DNA of 64,000 bases from Desemzia incerta (GCF_900115825.1 NZ_FOXW01000003.1:248001-312000); one strand, 5' to 3'. Positions 25,419 to 34,755 are shown, counted from the first letter of the stretch. The notes: generated by a model from the letters alone, not told the origin. Program-made: numbers and translations.

Positions 25419-27473
25419 TTAATGGAACACATCAGACTCGCTAGTCATCGGGTCAAATGCTATTGCCGTTCTTAAAGCAGCAAAATCCGGATGAGACTCA
25501 AAGTCTGGTCGTTGGACCAGCTCTGCAGCATCTAAACGAGCCGTTTCAAGAGCATTGAAATCCGTCACAATATCCCCTACTTTAAAATCAGGAATCCCAG
25601 ATTGTTTGTTTCCAAAAACGTCCCCTGGACCTCTTAATTCTAAATCTTTTTCGCTCAATATAAAACCATTATTTGTTTCTGTCATGATTTTCATCCGCTC
25701 GATCCCCATGTCGCCTTTAGGATCTGCTACTAAAATACAATACGACTCTTTCGATCCACGACCAACTCGTCCTCTTAACTGGTGCAACTGCGCTAAACCA
25801 AAACGGTCTGCATCATATATGACCATCGTTGTAGCATTAGGGACATCGACACCCACTTCGATAACCGTTGTGGAAACAAGCACTTGCAGTTCGTTCTGTT
25901 TAAAAGCTTGCATCACGGCATCTTTTTCGGCTGGTTTCATTTGACCATGGAGCAAACCGACTCGATATTTTCCTTGGTAAAATTGAGACAATTTTTGATA
26001 CACTTCTGTAGCGTTTTTTACATCTAAACTTTCTGATTCTTCAATCAGTGGACAAATCACATAAGCTTGAGATCCTATACTCAATTGTTTTTCAATAAAT
26101 TCCAATGTATGTTCGAATTGTTTCGGCTTTACCCAAGTCGTTTGGATCGGTTTTCTGCCCGCAGGCATTTCATCGATAATGGAAACGTCCATTTCTCCAA
26201 ACGCTGTGATGGCTAATGTTCTAGGAATAGGCGTTGCCGTCATAAACAACACATCCGGTTCGATTCCTTTACTGCGCAGTTTTTTACGCTGATTCACACC
26301 AAATCGATGCTGCTCATCCGTAATGACCAATCCTAACTTAGAAAACTCAACGGTGTCTTGAATCAAAGCATGGGTCCCGACTACTACATCGATTTCACCT
26401 GAACGCAATTGTTCTTCGATCAGCCGCTTCTCTTTGGCCGTAGTGGATCCTGTCAACAGTGCTGTGCGGATTTCTAAAGGGTCAAATAAGTCGTTTAAAC
26501 TTTTGCTGTGCTGTTCAGCCAATATCGTTGTCGGTACCATCAATGCAGATTGATACCCGGCAGTAGCGGCAGCATAAATAGCCAAAACCGCCACTAACGT
26601 TTTCCCACTCCCTACATCTCCTTGCAGAAGCCGATGCATATTGATCGGTTGTTTCATATCTCTGCAGATTTCATTGACGACTCTTTTTTGAGCATTCGTC
26701 AATTCAAATGGCAGTGTAGCAATAAAGTTTTTTAAGCGTTGGATGTCATAGTGGATAGCTGTACCAAATCCAACTTTTTTTTGCTTCTTTCTCAACAGTT
26801 GCATTTTAGTTTGATACAACAAAAACTCTTCAAAAATGACTTCTCTGCGCGCTTGCTTGGTCTGCTCAGGAGAGACGGGGAAATGCATAGCATAGACCGC
26901 TTCTTTATGCGAGATCAAGCGATACTTCACACGCAATTCATTCGGTATAGTCTCAGGTATCACGTCTTTATAACTGTCATAAGCTTGTTTGATCAAAGCC
27001 ACTATAGTCTTTTGGCGTATTTTTTTGTTCGTATGGTAAACAGACTCAAAATCCGCATCTTGTTCCACTGATGTAGATCCGATAATCTTAATCCCTGTTA
27101 AGTTTTTTCTTCTATCGTCCCATTTGCCATAGACAGTGATTTCACTGCCGCCGACGATTTGTTTGGCAAGGTACGGCTGGTTGAAAAAAGTAACTACGAT
27201 AATAGCCTGGTCGATTTTCATACGAAAAGAAAGCCGGCTTTTCTTATACCCAAAACGAGAAACTACTGCATCTGCTAATACTTCTCCTCTTAGACTGGTT
27301 TTCTCTTGATCTTCTAACTCGAATAAATTCTTTACTTGAATATCTTCGTAACGAAAAGGGAAATGGTTCAATAAATCAGCAATCGTGTAAATGCCCAATT
27401 CATTTAAAGCTTCTACCCTTTTCTCACCTACATTTTGAAGTACTGAGACAGGGTCATAGATTGTTTTTTCCAT
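25419..27473 (-). CDS. recG: ATP-dependent DNA helicase RecG
   Basis: RecG remodels stalled replication forks and Holliday junctions. The 684-residue protein has the N-terminal wedge/OB domain (from about residue 60), Walker A in LLQGDVGSGKTLVA, the Walker B box DEQHRFG, MTATPIPRTLA, and the late motif VIYDADRFGLAQLHQLRGRVGRG. The start MEKTIYDPVSVLQNVG fits the family. Unusually, no Shine-Dalgarno sequence precedes it; instead a 7-codon frame ends in TAATG overlapping the start, just after a hairpin. Confidence 0.97.
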   Translation of the reverse strand: MEKTIYDPVSVLQNVGEKRVEALNELGIYTIADLLNHFPFRYEDIQVKNLFELEDQEKTSLRGEVLADAVVSRFGYKKSRLSFRMKIDQAIIVVTFFNQPYLAKQIVGGSEITVYGKWDDRRKNLTGIKIIGSTSVEQDADFESVYHTNKKIRQKTIVALIKQAYDSYKDVIPETIPNELRVKYRLISHKEAVYAMHFPVSPEQTKQARREVIFEEFLLYQTKMQLLRKKQKKVGFGTAIHYDIQRLKNFIATLPFELTNAQKRVVNEICRDMKQPINMHRLLQGDVGSGKTLVAVLAIYAAATAGYQSALMVPTTILAEQHSKSLNDLFDPLEIRTALLTGSTTAKEKRLIEEQLRSGEIDVVVGTHALIQDTVEFSKLGLVITDEQHRFGVNQRKKLRSKGIEPDVLFMTATPIPRTLAITAFGEMDVSIIDEMPAGRKPIQTTWVKPKQFEHTLEFIEKQLSIGSQAYVICPLIEESESLDVKNATEVYQKLSQFYQGKYRVGLLHGQMKPAEKDAVMQAFKQNELQVLVSTTVIEVGVDVPNATTMVIYDADRFGLAQLHQLRGRVGRGSKESYCILVADPKGDMGIERMKIMTETNNGFILSEKDLELRGPGDVFGNKQSGIPDFKVGDIVTDFNALETARLDAAELVQRPDFESHPDFAALRTAIAFDPMTSESDVFH

Positions 27474-27620
27474 TAGTATACGGACAATCTATCCATTAAA
27501 GGAATTCCGTTCCTTTAAGATTGTCTCCAGCCCTCCTTGTGTCTTAATTGGTATTCGTCAAAGGAGCCGGGATACTATCCGAGCTCCTTTAGTCCTGCAT
27601 ATTCTGTTCCTCAAAATAGA
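27474..27620 (-). promoter_or_regulatory. Structured leader upstream of recG
   Basis: Two hairpins are visible in the minus-strand RNA. The first pairs AAAGGAGC with GCTCCTTT (27562-27592). The second, nearer recG, has an inner 9-bp stem TTAAAGGAA/TTCCTTTAA with loop CGGAA and an outer stem GACAATC/GATTGTC (about 27482-27527). A purine-rich AAGGAGG between them has no start codon within reach. A 7-codon frame (MDRLSVY) begins in the bulge of the second hairpin and ends on the recG start. Confidence 0.5.
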
Positions 27621-27624
27621 AACA

Positions 27625-27683
27625 GTAAAAAGTAGACAGAAAAATAATCAAGAAAACTTCTTTATTATTTTTGTCTACTTTTT
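27625..27683 (-). terminator. Terminator after fakA
   Basis: AAAAAGTAGACA (27627-27638) pairs with TGTCTACTTTTT (27672-27683), with further A/T pairing inside. On the minus strand a T-rich tract follows. It starts right after the fakA stop. Confidence 0.8.
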
Positions 27684-27687
27684 TATT

Positions 27688-29355
27688 CTATTCTACAGAT
27701 AAGAAATAAGGATAAACAGGCTGTTTACCTTCGTGGATTTCAACTTCGACATCTGAGTAGTCTGCTTCAATGACTGAAGCAATTTCTTCAGCTTCCTCTT
27801 GAGGCACGCCATCTCCTAAAATGATCGTTACGATTTCGCTATCGTCATTCAACATTTGTTTAAGCGTTTCAATAGTCGCTTCTTTACGGTCGTCTTTTGA
27901 TAAAACGATATCTCCATCAATAATTCCCATGAAGTCGTCTTTAGTGATTTTAACGCCGTTTATTTCAGTATCGCGTACAGCATTGGTAATTTGTCCACTA
28001 ATAACGTTTTCCAATTCGCTGCTCATTTCAGCTTTGTTGGTTTCCAAATCATTTTGTTCATTGAAAGCCAGCATAGAAGTCATACCTTGTGAAATCGTGC
28101 GGCTAGGTACTACAACTACAGGTGTGTCGCTTTCTTGTGCAGCTTGTTCAGCAGCCATGAAAATGTTTTTGTTGTTTGGCAACACAATAACATTTTCCGC
28201 ATGAACAGCATCAATAGCCTTCAAGATATCTTCTGTACTAGGGTTCATTGTTTGCCCACCATTAATGATGTAGTTGACACCCAGACTTCTGAACAACTCT
28301 TGGATTCCTTCTCCTGCTGCAACAGCAATAATGCCGTATGGAGCTTTTTCAGCAGGTTTAGCAGCTGTATCAGTTTCCACTAATGCATCATGTTGTTCAC
28401 GCATGTTGTCTACTTTGATTTTGATCAAAGAACCAAATTTTTGGCCGTAGTTCATTACTTCTCCTGGTTTTTCTGTATGGACGTGCACTTTGATGATCTC
28501 ATCATCGTTTACTACCAATAAAGAATCCCCGATTTCATTCAAATGGTTACGGAATGTATCGTAATCAAATTCACTGTCTACCGTTTCTCCTTGACCGATG
28601 TGAACCATGATTTCAGTACAGTAGCCATATTTAATATCTTCTGAAGCAATATGGTTATGAACGCCTCTATGATGTTCAGCATTGATCATATCTGTCATTT
28701 CTGGTTCAGTTGGTTGGTATACTTCTTCTTCAATCACTTTACCGGATAAAACTTCTAAGAATCCTTCAAAAATGTAGACTAACCCTTGACCACCGCTATC
28801 TACAACTCCTACTTCTTTCAATACCGGCAATAAATCAGGAGTTTTAGCTAAAGATTTTTTAGCTGCTGACAAGACTGTTTCCATTACTTCTACAACATCT
28901 GTCGTTTGGGCAGCTTTTTTCTCACCAGCTTTTGCAGATTCGCGAGCCACTGTCAAAATAGTTCCTTCTACAGGTTTCATAACTGCTTTATAGGCAATTT
29001 CAACACCTTTTGTAAAAGCTGCAGCTAAATCAGATGCATTGACAGTTTCTTTGTCTGTCATCGATTTGCCGAACCCTCTGAACAATTGAGATAAAATAAC
29101 TCCAGAGTTTCCTCTAGCTCCCATTAAAAGACCTTTAGCTAAAGCACCTGCCAATTCGCCTACGTGCTCTGCAGAGCTAGTGCTTACTGCTTTTGCTCCA
29201 CTAGTCATAGATAAATTCATATTCGTTCCAGTATCGCCATCAGGCACAGGGAACACATTTAAAGAATTCACATATTCTGCATTTTTTTCTAAGCGTTTAG
29301 CTCCACTTGCTACCATTAATCGGAACTGCTTCGCCTCAATTTTTTCAACTTTCAC
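27688..29355 (-). CDS. fakA: Fatty acid kinase ATP-binding subunit FakA (YloV, DhaL/DegV-associated)
   Basis: A 555-residue protein with an N-terminal DhaL-type nucleotide domain (PVPDGDTGTNMNLSM near residue 38 and GARGNSGVILSQL near residue 88) and a C-terminal domain typical of YloV. FakA phosphorylates fatty acids held by DegV/FakB proteins so that exogenous fatty acids enter phospholipids. A FakB-like gene lies at 53841 in this window. GAGGAGG precedes a GTG at 29353-29355, giving MKVEKIEAKQF; a longer ATG start would contain the ribosome site. It follows the asp23-like gene by 58 bp. Confidence 0.93.
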   Translation of the reverse strand: MKVEKIEAKQFRLMVASGAKRLEKNAEYVNSLNVFPVPDGDTGTNMNLSMTSGAKAVSTSSAEHVGELAGALAKGLLMGARGNSGVILSQLFRGFGKSMTDKETVNASDLAAAFTKGVEIAYKAVMKPVEGTILTVARESAKAGEKKAAQTTDVVEVMETVLSAAKKSLAKTPDLLPVLKEVGVVDSGGQGLVYIFEGFLEVLSGKVIEEEVYQPTEPEMTDMINAEHHRGVHNHIASEDIKYGYCTEIMVHIGQGETVDSEFDYDTFRNHLNEIGDSLLVVNDDEIIKVHVHTEKPGEVMNYGQKFGSLIKIKVDNMREQHDALVETDTAAKPAEKAPYGIIAVAAGEGIQELFRSLGVNYIINGGQTMNPSTEDILKAIDAVHAENVIVLPNNKNIFMAAEQAAQESDTPVVVVPSRTISQGMTSMLAFNEQNDLETNKAEMSSELENVISGQITNAVRDTEINGVKITKDDFMGIIDGDIVLSKDDRKEATIETLKQMLNDDSEIVTIILGDGVPQEEAEEIASVIEADYSDVEVEIHEGKQPVYPYFLSVE

Positions 29356-29413
29356 CGTTAATATCCTCCTCATGTCACTACGCTAAGAAACGGTGACATT
29401 AACCTTCTTTATT

Positions 29414-29776
29414 CTAATCTTGTAATACTCGTACACCTTGCACAAAAACGTTAACTGCATTTGCAGAAACACCTAGCATGGATTCCAAGTTGTATTTCAC
29501 TTTTTCTTGTACATTTCGACAAACTTCAGAAATCTTTGTACCATAGCTGACAATAATGTAAACATCTACGGCTACTCCGTTTTCTTCTTGGCGAACAATA
29601 ACACCTTTGGAATAATTTTCTTTTTTCAAAATTTCGTTAAGATTGTCGCGAATTTGATTTTTGCTCGCCATTCCAACGATTCCAAAAATCTCAGTCGCTG
29701 CTCCGCCTACTACTGTAGCGATCACGTCATTTGAAATATCTACTAAACCATATTGTGTTTTGATTTTAACTGCCAT
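29414..29776 (-). CDS. yloU: Asp23/Gls24 family envelope stress protein (YloU)
   Basis: A 120-residue protein of the Asp23/DUF322 family, with TQYGLVDISNDVIATVVGGA at the N-terminus and a long alternating beta/alpha C-terminal half (VAVDVYIIVSYGTKISEVC). Family members are linked to envelope or alkaline stress and to fatty-acid kinase genes. It is cytosolic, with no membrane anchor of its own. It stands directly before fakA and opposite rpmB, the standard order. The promoter is an extended -10 box at 29825-29830. Confidence 0.93.
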   Translation of the reverse strand: MAVKIKTQYGLVDISNDVIATVVGGAATEIFGIVGMASKNQIRDNLNEILKKENYSKGVIVRQEENGVAVDVYIIVSYGTKISEVCRNVQEKVKYNLESMLGVSANAVNVFVQGVRVLQD

Positions 29777-29824
29777 GTTTAAAATCCTCCTCTTGACTTA
29801 AAAAGTCATAAATAACTACCTTAC

Positions 29825-29830
29825 ATTGTA
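29825..29830 (-). promoter_or_regulatory. Extended -10 box for yloU-fakA
   Basis: On the minus strand TGCTACAAT combines an extended -10 TG with TACAAT. Only a weak TTTTAT stands 17 bp upstream, so the extended element probably does the work. Confidence 0.5.
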
Positions 29831-29962
29831 GCATAGCAACTTGAAGAATAAAAGATAAAACCGAAAACGGTCGTTTTTAGCCATTTCATTCTAACCTTAC
29901 TATAACCTAATTTCTTCCTGATCATTTAATTGTGTCAAGTAAAATTACTTGAACGAATTATC

Positions 29963-29991
29963 TTGCAAATAAACAAAAGATATGCTAAATT
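29963..29991 (+). promoter_or_regulatory. Promoter of rpmB
   Basis: TTGCAA (29963-29968) and TAAATT (29986-29991) are 17 bp apart. The leader of about 50 nt contains a small hairpin GAAGCTTTGCTTC before the AAAGGAGG ribosome site. Confidence 0.65.
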
Positions 29992-30047
29992 GTTTAGGTA
30001 TGATTATTGAAGCTTTGCTTCATTTACGGCAAAGGAGGAAAGAAAAA

Positions 30048-30236
30048 ATGGCAAAAGTATGTTATGTAACAGGACGTAAAGCACAAAGTGGTAATAACCG
30101 TTCTCACGCAGTAAACAAAACAAAGAGAAGTTTCGGCGCAAACTTGCAAAAAGTCCGTATTTTAGTAGACGGTAAACCTAAAAAAGTATGGGTTTCTGCT
30201 CGTGCTCTTAAATCTGGAAAAGTTGAACGTGTTTAA
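30048..30236 (+). CDS. rpmB: 50S ribosomal protein L28
   Basis: The 62-residue basic protein opens [20 protein letters not shown] and ends [17 protein letters not shown], the L28 pattern. L28 belongs to the large ribosomal subunit. It has one cysteine (CYVTGRK) but not the paired zinc cysteines of C-plus L28 forms. The frame is open further upstream, yet the promoter lies inside that extension and AAAGGAGG precedes the ATG at 30048. It is monocistronic and divergent from yloU, as in other Firmicutes. Confidence 0.98.
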   Translation: MAKVCYVTGRKAQSGNNRSHAVNKTKRSFGANLQKVRILVDGKPKKVWVSARALKSGKVERV

Positions 30237-30255
30237 TTTTTCTATTTATGAACGA

Positions 30256-30302
30256 AACAAAAAAACAGCCTAAGCAGCTTTTATTGCTCAGGTTGTTTTT
30301 TT
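30256..30302. terminator. Bidirectional terminator between rpmB and thiN
   Basis: ACAGCCTAAGCA and TGCTCAGGTTGT pair around a short loop. A-runs before and T-runs after give a U-tract in both directions for the convergent genes. Confidence 0.9.
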
Positions 30303-30306
30303 GTCT

Positions 30307-30963
30307 TTATTTTCCATCTTTACTTTGGATAAAAGCAACTAATCCCTCTGTAAAAGAAAACGAAGCAGTCGTTTCTTTAAATTCATTGCTGGCTAATGAG
30401 ATCGGATACGCATAGTCTTTCTCATCTAAAGGATATTTAAACCCTCTCAAAGATAATTTCTGTACTGGAGTCATGCAAACAAACCCAGCATATGATTTAT
30501 TTTTTTCTCGTGTCAGCTCATACTCGCCTGGAAGATAAAAAGAAACGCTGTTGAAACGATCGTACAACGAAATTAAGGACGCATGAGATTTGAATCTAGG
30601 TTGAAAAACAAAGAAAAAGTTGCTCATCAAATGATCTAATCTTCCAGCTGTTGCGCCATAAATCGAAATTTTGTCCGGCTTATACTCTTCAAGCGCTAAC
30701 TGTAAAGCCAGTTCTGTATCTGTATCATCTTTTTCAGAAGGTGCAGACCGGACATCGGTGATTTTCTCTTCTAGTAAGGTTCGCTCTTCCTCTGTGACAG
30801 AGTCGAAATCTCCCACAGCCAAATCAGGCAAGATGCCTTCTTTCAATAAGCGAATAGCTCCATGATCTACTCCGACCCATATCACATCAGCGGCATTCGA
30901 TTGGTAGACGTCTAAAGGCAGCGAGCTTTCAGGCCCGCCAACCATGATTTTAACTTCTGTCAT
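30307..30963 (-). CDS. thiN: Thiamine pyrophosphokinase
   Basis: ThiN transfers pyrophosphate from ATP to thiamine to give TPP. The 218-residue protein has the family motifs VGVDHGAIRLL, VGDFDSVTEEE (acidic metal site) and GATAGRLDHLMSN. It ends the long prpC-prkC-rsgA-rpe-thiN series and its ATG overlaps the rpe stop by one base. Its substrate is supplied by the ThiT transporter encoded at 61805, which is under a TPP riboswitch. Confidence 0.96.
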   Translation of the reverse strand: MTEVKIMVGGPESSLPLDVYQSNAADVIWVGVDHGAIRLLKEGILPDLAVGDFDSVTEEERTLLEEKITDVRSAPSEKDDTDTELALQLALEEYKPDKISIYGATAGRLDHLMSNFFFVFQPRFKSHASLISLYDRFNSVSFYLPGEYELTREKNKSYAGFVCMTPVQKLSLRGFKYPLDEKDYAYPISLASNEFKETTASFSFTEGLVAFIQSKDGK

Positions 30964-31613
30964 TATTGGACCGCTTCTTTCAGCTGATCCATCCGTTTCA
31001 ATGGAGCATCTGCTGAATAAATATAAGATCCTGCGACAAATACAGATGCGCCCGCGTCATGGCAGAGTTGAATCGTTTTTTCATTGATCCCACCATCTAC
31101 TTCAATCTCATAATGGTAGCCATTATCTTTTTTCAATTGTTCCAACTGGCGGATTTTATCCAATGTTTCAGGAATAAAACTTTGACCGCCGAACCCAGGA
31201 TTCACTGTCATGACCAATACTAAGTCTACATCATTTAAAATAGGTTCAATTGCTGCTACAGGAGTTCCCGGGTTGATCACTACTCCAGGTTTTACTCCGG
31301 CGTTGCGAATCATTTGTAACGTTCTATGAATGTGACGAGTACTTTCAACGTGCACACTGATGATATCCGCTCCTGCCTTAGCAAAATCGTTAATATAATT
31401 CTCTGGATTTTCAATCATTAAATGGCAATCTAAGGTCAGTTTAGTAATGGGTCTGATTGCACTTACCACATTTGGTCCAAAAGTAATGTTGGGAACAAAA
31501 TGTCCGTCCATTACATCAATATGAATGTAATCAGCACCCCCTCTTTCAACAAGTTTGATATCTCTTTCTAAATTGGCAAAGTCTGCGCTTAAAATAGATG
31601 GAGCTAATTTCAT
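30963..31613 (-). CDS. rpe: Ribulose-phosphate 3-epimerase
   Basis: Rpe interconverts ribulose 5-phosphate and xylulose 5-phosphate in the pentose phosphate pathway. The 216-residue TIM barrel begins MKLAPSILSADFANLERD and has HIDVMDGHFVPNITFGP, VMTVNPGFGGQSFIP and EVDGGINEKT. An ATG five codons upstream overlaps the rsgA stop as ATGA, but the GAGG ribosome site lies within that extension, so the downstream ATG is chosen. It lies between rsgA and thiN as in Bacillus. Confidence 0.97.
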   Translation of the reverse strand: MKLAPSILSADFANLERDIKLVERGGADYIHIDVMDGHFVPNITFGPNVVSAIRPITKLTLDCHLMIENPENYINDFAKAGADIISVHVESTRHIHRTLQMIRNAGVKPGVVINPGTPVAAIEPILNDVDLVLVMTVNPGFGGQSFIPETLDKIRQLEQLKKDNGYHYEIEVDGGINEKTIQLCHDAGASVFVAGSYIYSADAPLKRMDQLKEAVQ

Positions 31614-31624
31614 TGTTCTTTTCC

Positions 31625-32521
31625 TCATTTCTTTTTAGAATAATCTGGTCTGCGTTGACTGATTTCGTCGTAAAACTGCTTGTAATTTGCATAGCGGAAA
31701 TCAGCTATTTCACCGGCTTCAACCAACTCTTTTACTTTACACTTAGGTTCTTTAAGGTGAACACAGCCTCTGAAACGACAATCTTCTTGTACCCTTAAAA
31801 ATTCTGGGAACAACTCTCTCAAATCTTCCAATTCTATTTCAGCCAAATCAATTGCACTGAATCCTGGTGTGTCTGCCACCAATCCTCCATGCAGTGGAAT
31901 CAATTCTACGTGTCTTGTAGTATGCTTTCCTCGACCTAAAGAGGTTGAGATTTCAGCAGTTTTGAGCACTAATTCTGGAGAGATCGTATTCAGTAAGGTT
32001 GATTTCCCTGCTCCCGACTGCCCCATGAACACGGTCAATTGGTCAGCAAAATGTGTGCACAATTGTTGAACGGCAGCTTCTTGCTCCGCTTTTTTGGGCA
32101 AATAAACTGTGTATCCCAAAGACTTGTAATACTCTTGATACTCTTTTAACTCTTGGTAAGTCTTTTCATCGATCAAGTCTGTTTTTGTGATATAAATAAT
32201 GGCTTTGATTCCTTTATTTTCTAATGTCACTAAAAACCGATCTAACAGTTGCGGAGAAAAATCAGGCTCAACAGCAGATGTCACTACAACTCCTAAATCA
32301 ATATTGGCGATCGGCGGACGTACCAGTTCATTTCTTCGTTCCAGCAATTCTTTTAAGATGCCTTCATCTTTATTTCCACTCTCAAACTCTACAAAATCTC
32401 CTACTAAAGGGGTCAAGTTACGGTTTCTGAAATTCCCTCTTCCTCTAGTTTGATATGTTTCGCCTTGATAATATACATAATAAAAACCACTTAAAGCTTT
32501 TCTAATTTGTCCTTCTGGCAA
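31625..32521 (-). CDS. rsgA: Small ribosomal subunit biogenesis GTPase RsgA
   Basis: RsgA is a circularly permuted GTPase that checks late 30S maturation. The 298-residue protein has an N-terminal OB fold (about 1-70), the permuted G motifs ITKTDL then GQSGAGKSTLLN and DTPGFS, and a C-terminal zinc knuckle CRFRGCVHLKEPKC. The start is TTG with GAGGAGG 8 nt before it. It lies between prkC and rpe, the conserved order, but a terminator and 239 bp separate it from prkC, so it probably has its own promoter. Confidence 0.97.
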   Translation of the reverse strand: MPEGQIRKALSGFYYVYYQGETYQTRGRGNFRNRNLTPLVGDFVEFESGNKDEGILKELLERRNELVRPPIANIDLGVVVTSAVEPDFSPQLLDRFLVTLENKGIKAIIYITKTDLIDEKTYQELKEYQEYYKSLGYTVYLPKKAEQEAAVQQLCTHFADQLTVFMGQSGAGKSTLLNTISPELVLKTAEISTSLGRGKHTTRHVELIPLHGGLVADTPGFSAIDLAEIELEDLRELFPEFLRVQEDCRFRGCVHLKEPKCKVKELVEAGEIADFRYANYKQFYDEISQRRPDYSKKK

Positions 32522-32694
32522 ATAGGCGTCCTCCTCAACGTTTTCTTCCCTTTTTACTTTACTGAACTATGAACTAGAATGCAAACTTAAAAAGCATTAT
32601 TTCTCTTTCTTTCCTTAATATCGGCTTATCTATAAGTTATTTTATCCTTTTACATGAACAGACAATTTTACACAGATGGTTCAGTGAATGACGA

Positions 32695-32752
32695 CAAAAA
32701 AACTCTTCATTGAGCAGTATACAACATACATGTATACACTCAACGAAGAGTC
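32695..32752 (-). terminator. Terminator after prkC
   Basis: ACTCTTCATTGAG (32702-32714) and CTCAACGAAGAGT (32739-32751) form a 13-bp stem with one G-U pair, extended inside by GTATAC/GTATAC. Seven T residues follow on the minus strand. Confidence 0.92.
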
Positions 32753-32760
32753 TTGATAAA

Positions 32761-34752
32761 TTATTCAGGAGCTTTAACAGAATTGTTTTCTTCTATTGTT
32801 TCTCCGTCTCTAACGATTTTGTAACCGCCCGTAGCGCCTTCTTCTAAAATAAACGGTATAGCCATATCTGAATCTTCAGTGATGGTAAATTGTTGGAACA
32901 ATGTGTCCATCGTGTGTTCTGCATCCGAAATATAAATTTCGATCGTATTAGGCATTGGATCCGGCTCTTCGGAACTCTCTCCGTCTGAATCCTCTTGCGA
33001 AGAGGATTCTTCACTTGGGTTTTTATAAGGGATAGACACCGGAACTGTAAATTGACGTTCTGGAATGTCTTCTTGTCCTAGTGAAACAACGATATTCAGC
33101 GTGTCTCCGCTGTAAACAGTTGTTCCCGGTTCGATATCCTGTGAAATAATGTAACCAACAGGAGTATCTTCAGAATATTCTTCTGTGATTTGTAGATTCA
33201 GCCCATTTTCTGCTGCGTAATCTTCGACTCCTTTTTGAGAGTAACCATCTAAATCTCTCATACTAAAGCCGGCTCTCCCGCTGCTTACAGTGAAAGTAAC
33301 TGTCGTTTCAGAAGGAACAACTTCTTCATCTTCGTCAACATCTTGCTCGATGATCATACCGGCGGGTACAGTTTCACTGCTTTCTTCAACGGCTTCTACT
33401 GTAAAACCTAATTCGGTCAATTCGGCTTTTACTTCTTGGTAATCTTCGTCCGTATAATCTTTGAATTCCACAGTTGCTTTCCCCGAACTCACATACAAGT
33501 CCACACTCGTATCTTCTTTTACACTATTTCCAACATCGGGGTTTGTCCGAATGACCAATCCTTCTTCGATGTCCTCATTAGGCTCTTCTATGACTTCATC
33601 GACAGTAATACTGACTGTCAATAGTTCTTCTTCAGCTTCTTCTGGCGTCATTTCAACAACATTGGGGATCACAACGTCTTTGGGTGTCATCATATATACA
33701 GCCGAGACACTGATCGCTGCAATCAAGAAAATACCCAAAAGAACGATCCACAACCATTTCTTGCTTTTCTTTTTCTCAGGTTCTTCAGGATCCGATTTTT
33801 TTTGACTTTCCTTGACCGGCTCAATGACCATTGTATCTTCCAGTTCATTGTCTGTAGGAACAGATATTGGCGTAATTACTTTTGTTTCTTGCAGCATACT
33901 AACTGGTGTAAACGGCGGCTCATCTACTCTGCTTGAAGACAATGATGTCTCTAAATCTTTTGCCATTTCTTCAACTGTCTTGTAACGATCTGCTATTTCT
34001 TTCGTAGTAGCTTTCAAAACAACATTCTCTAATGCTTGAGGGATTCTTGGATCAAATTTTTTAACAGAAGGAATGGTTTCTTGGAAATGCTTCAAAGCAA
34101 TCGAAACCGCAGATTCCCCTTCGAATGGTACGCTGCCAGTCAGCAGTTCATATAAAATGATCCCTAAGGAATAAATATCTGATTGGTTTGTAGCCATAGA
34201 CCCGCGAGCTTGTTCTGGCGATAAGTAATGTACCGATCCCAACAGGGAGTTCGTTTGAGTGATCGAAGATTGTGAAACAGCTACTGCGATTCCAAAATCA
34301 GTGATCTTCGCTACTCCGTTTTCATCCATTAAGATATTTTGCGGTTTTAAATCTCGGTGAATGATTTGGTTTTGATGCGCATAAGAAACAGCGGATAAAA
34401 TTTGATCCATAATGTTCAATACTTTGTGGTAAGCGATAGGGAAGTGATTGATGATGTATTCTTTCAAATCCATTCCTTTAACATATTCCATTACAATAAA
34501 TTGTGTTCCATCTTCTTCTCCAACATCATAGATGCTGACAATATTAGGATGAACCAATTCTGTAGAAGATAGGGCTTCTCGTTTGAAGCGGCGAATCGTA
34601 TCTTCGTCTTTTCTAAAATCATATCTCAGTACCTTGACCGCTACATCACGATTCAAAATCAAATCATGTGCTAGATAAACATTTGCCATACCACCACTGC
34701 CGATAGGTTTCAAAATTTTGTATCGTCCACTCAATTTCTTTCCGATTTCCAT
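32761..34752 (-). CDS. prkC: PASTA-domain serine/threonine protein kinase
   Basis: A 663-residue membrane kinase that senses cell-wall fragments and controls wall synthesis. The kinase domain has GSGGMANVY (18-26), Lys40, HRDLKPQN with Asp134, and DFG (152-154). After a charged linker, one helix spans the membrane at about 333-355. Outside are three PASTA repeats, each closing in a V-S-S/L-G motif (SSGK, SSGR, SLGQ). A Ser/Glu-rich linker and a final beta-rich domain of about 70 residues follow, which are not PASTA. It lies 3 bp after prpC, its phosphatase. Confidence 0.96.
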   Translation of the reverse strand: MEIGKKLSGRYKILKPIGSGGMANVYLAHDLILNRDVAVKVLRYDFRKDEDTIRRFKREALSSTELVHPNIVSIYDVGEEDGTQFIVMEYVKGMDLKEYIINHFPIAYHKVLNIMDQILSAVSYAHQNQIIHRDLKPQNILMDENGVAKITDFGIAVAVSQSSITQTNSLLGSVHYLSPEQARGSMATNQSDIYSLGIILYELLTGSVPFEGESAVSIALKHFQETIPSVKKFDPRIPQALENVVLKATTKEIADRYKTVEEMAKDLETSLSSSRVDEPPFTPVSMLQETKVITPISVPTDNELEDTMVIEPVKESQKKSDPEEPEKKKSKKWLWIVLLGIFLIAAISVSAVYMMTPKDVVIPNVVEMTPEEAEEELLTVSITVDEVIEEPNEDIEEGLVIRTNPDVGNSVKEDTSVDLYVSSGKATVEFKDYTDEDYQEVKAELTELGFTVEAVEESSETVPAGMIIEQDVDEDEEVVPSETTVTFTVSSGRAGFSMRDLDGYSQKGVEDYAAENGLNLQITEEYSEDTPVGYIISQDIEPGTTVYSGDTLNIVVSLGQEDIPERQFTVPVSIPYKNPSEESSSQEDSDGESSEEPDPMPNTIEIYISDAEHTMDTLFQQFTITEDSDMAIPFILEEGATGGYKIVRDGETIEENNSVKAPE

Positions 34753-34755
34753 TGT

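Noticed and set aside
27474-27620. T-box riboswitch before recG
   Set aside because: The hairpins are present, but the T-box core sequence and a terminator/antiterminator pair are absent, and recG is not a known T-box target.
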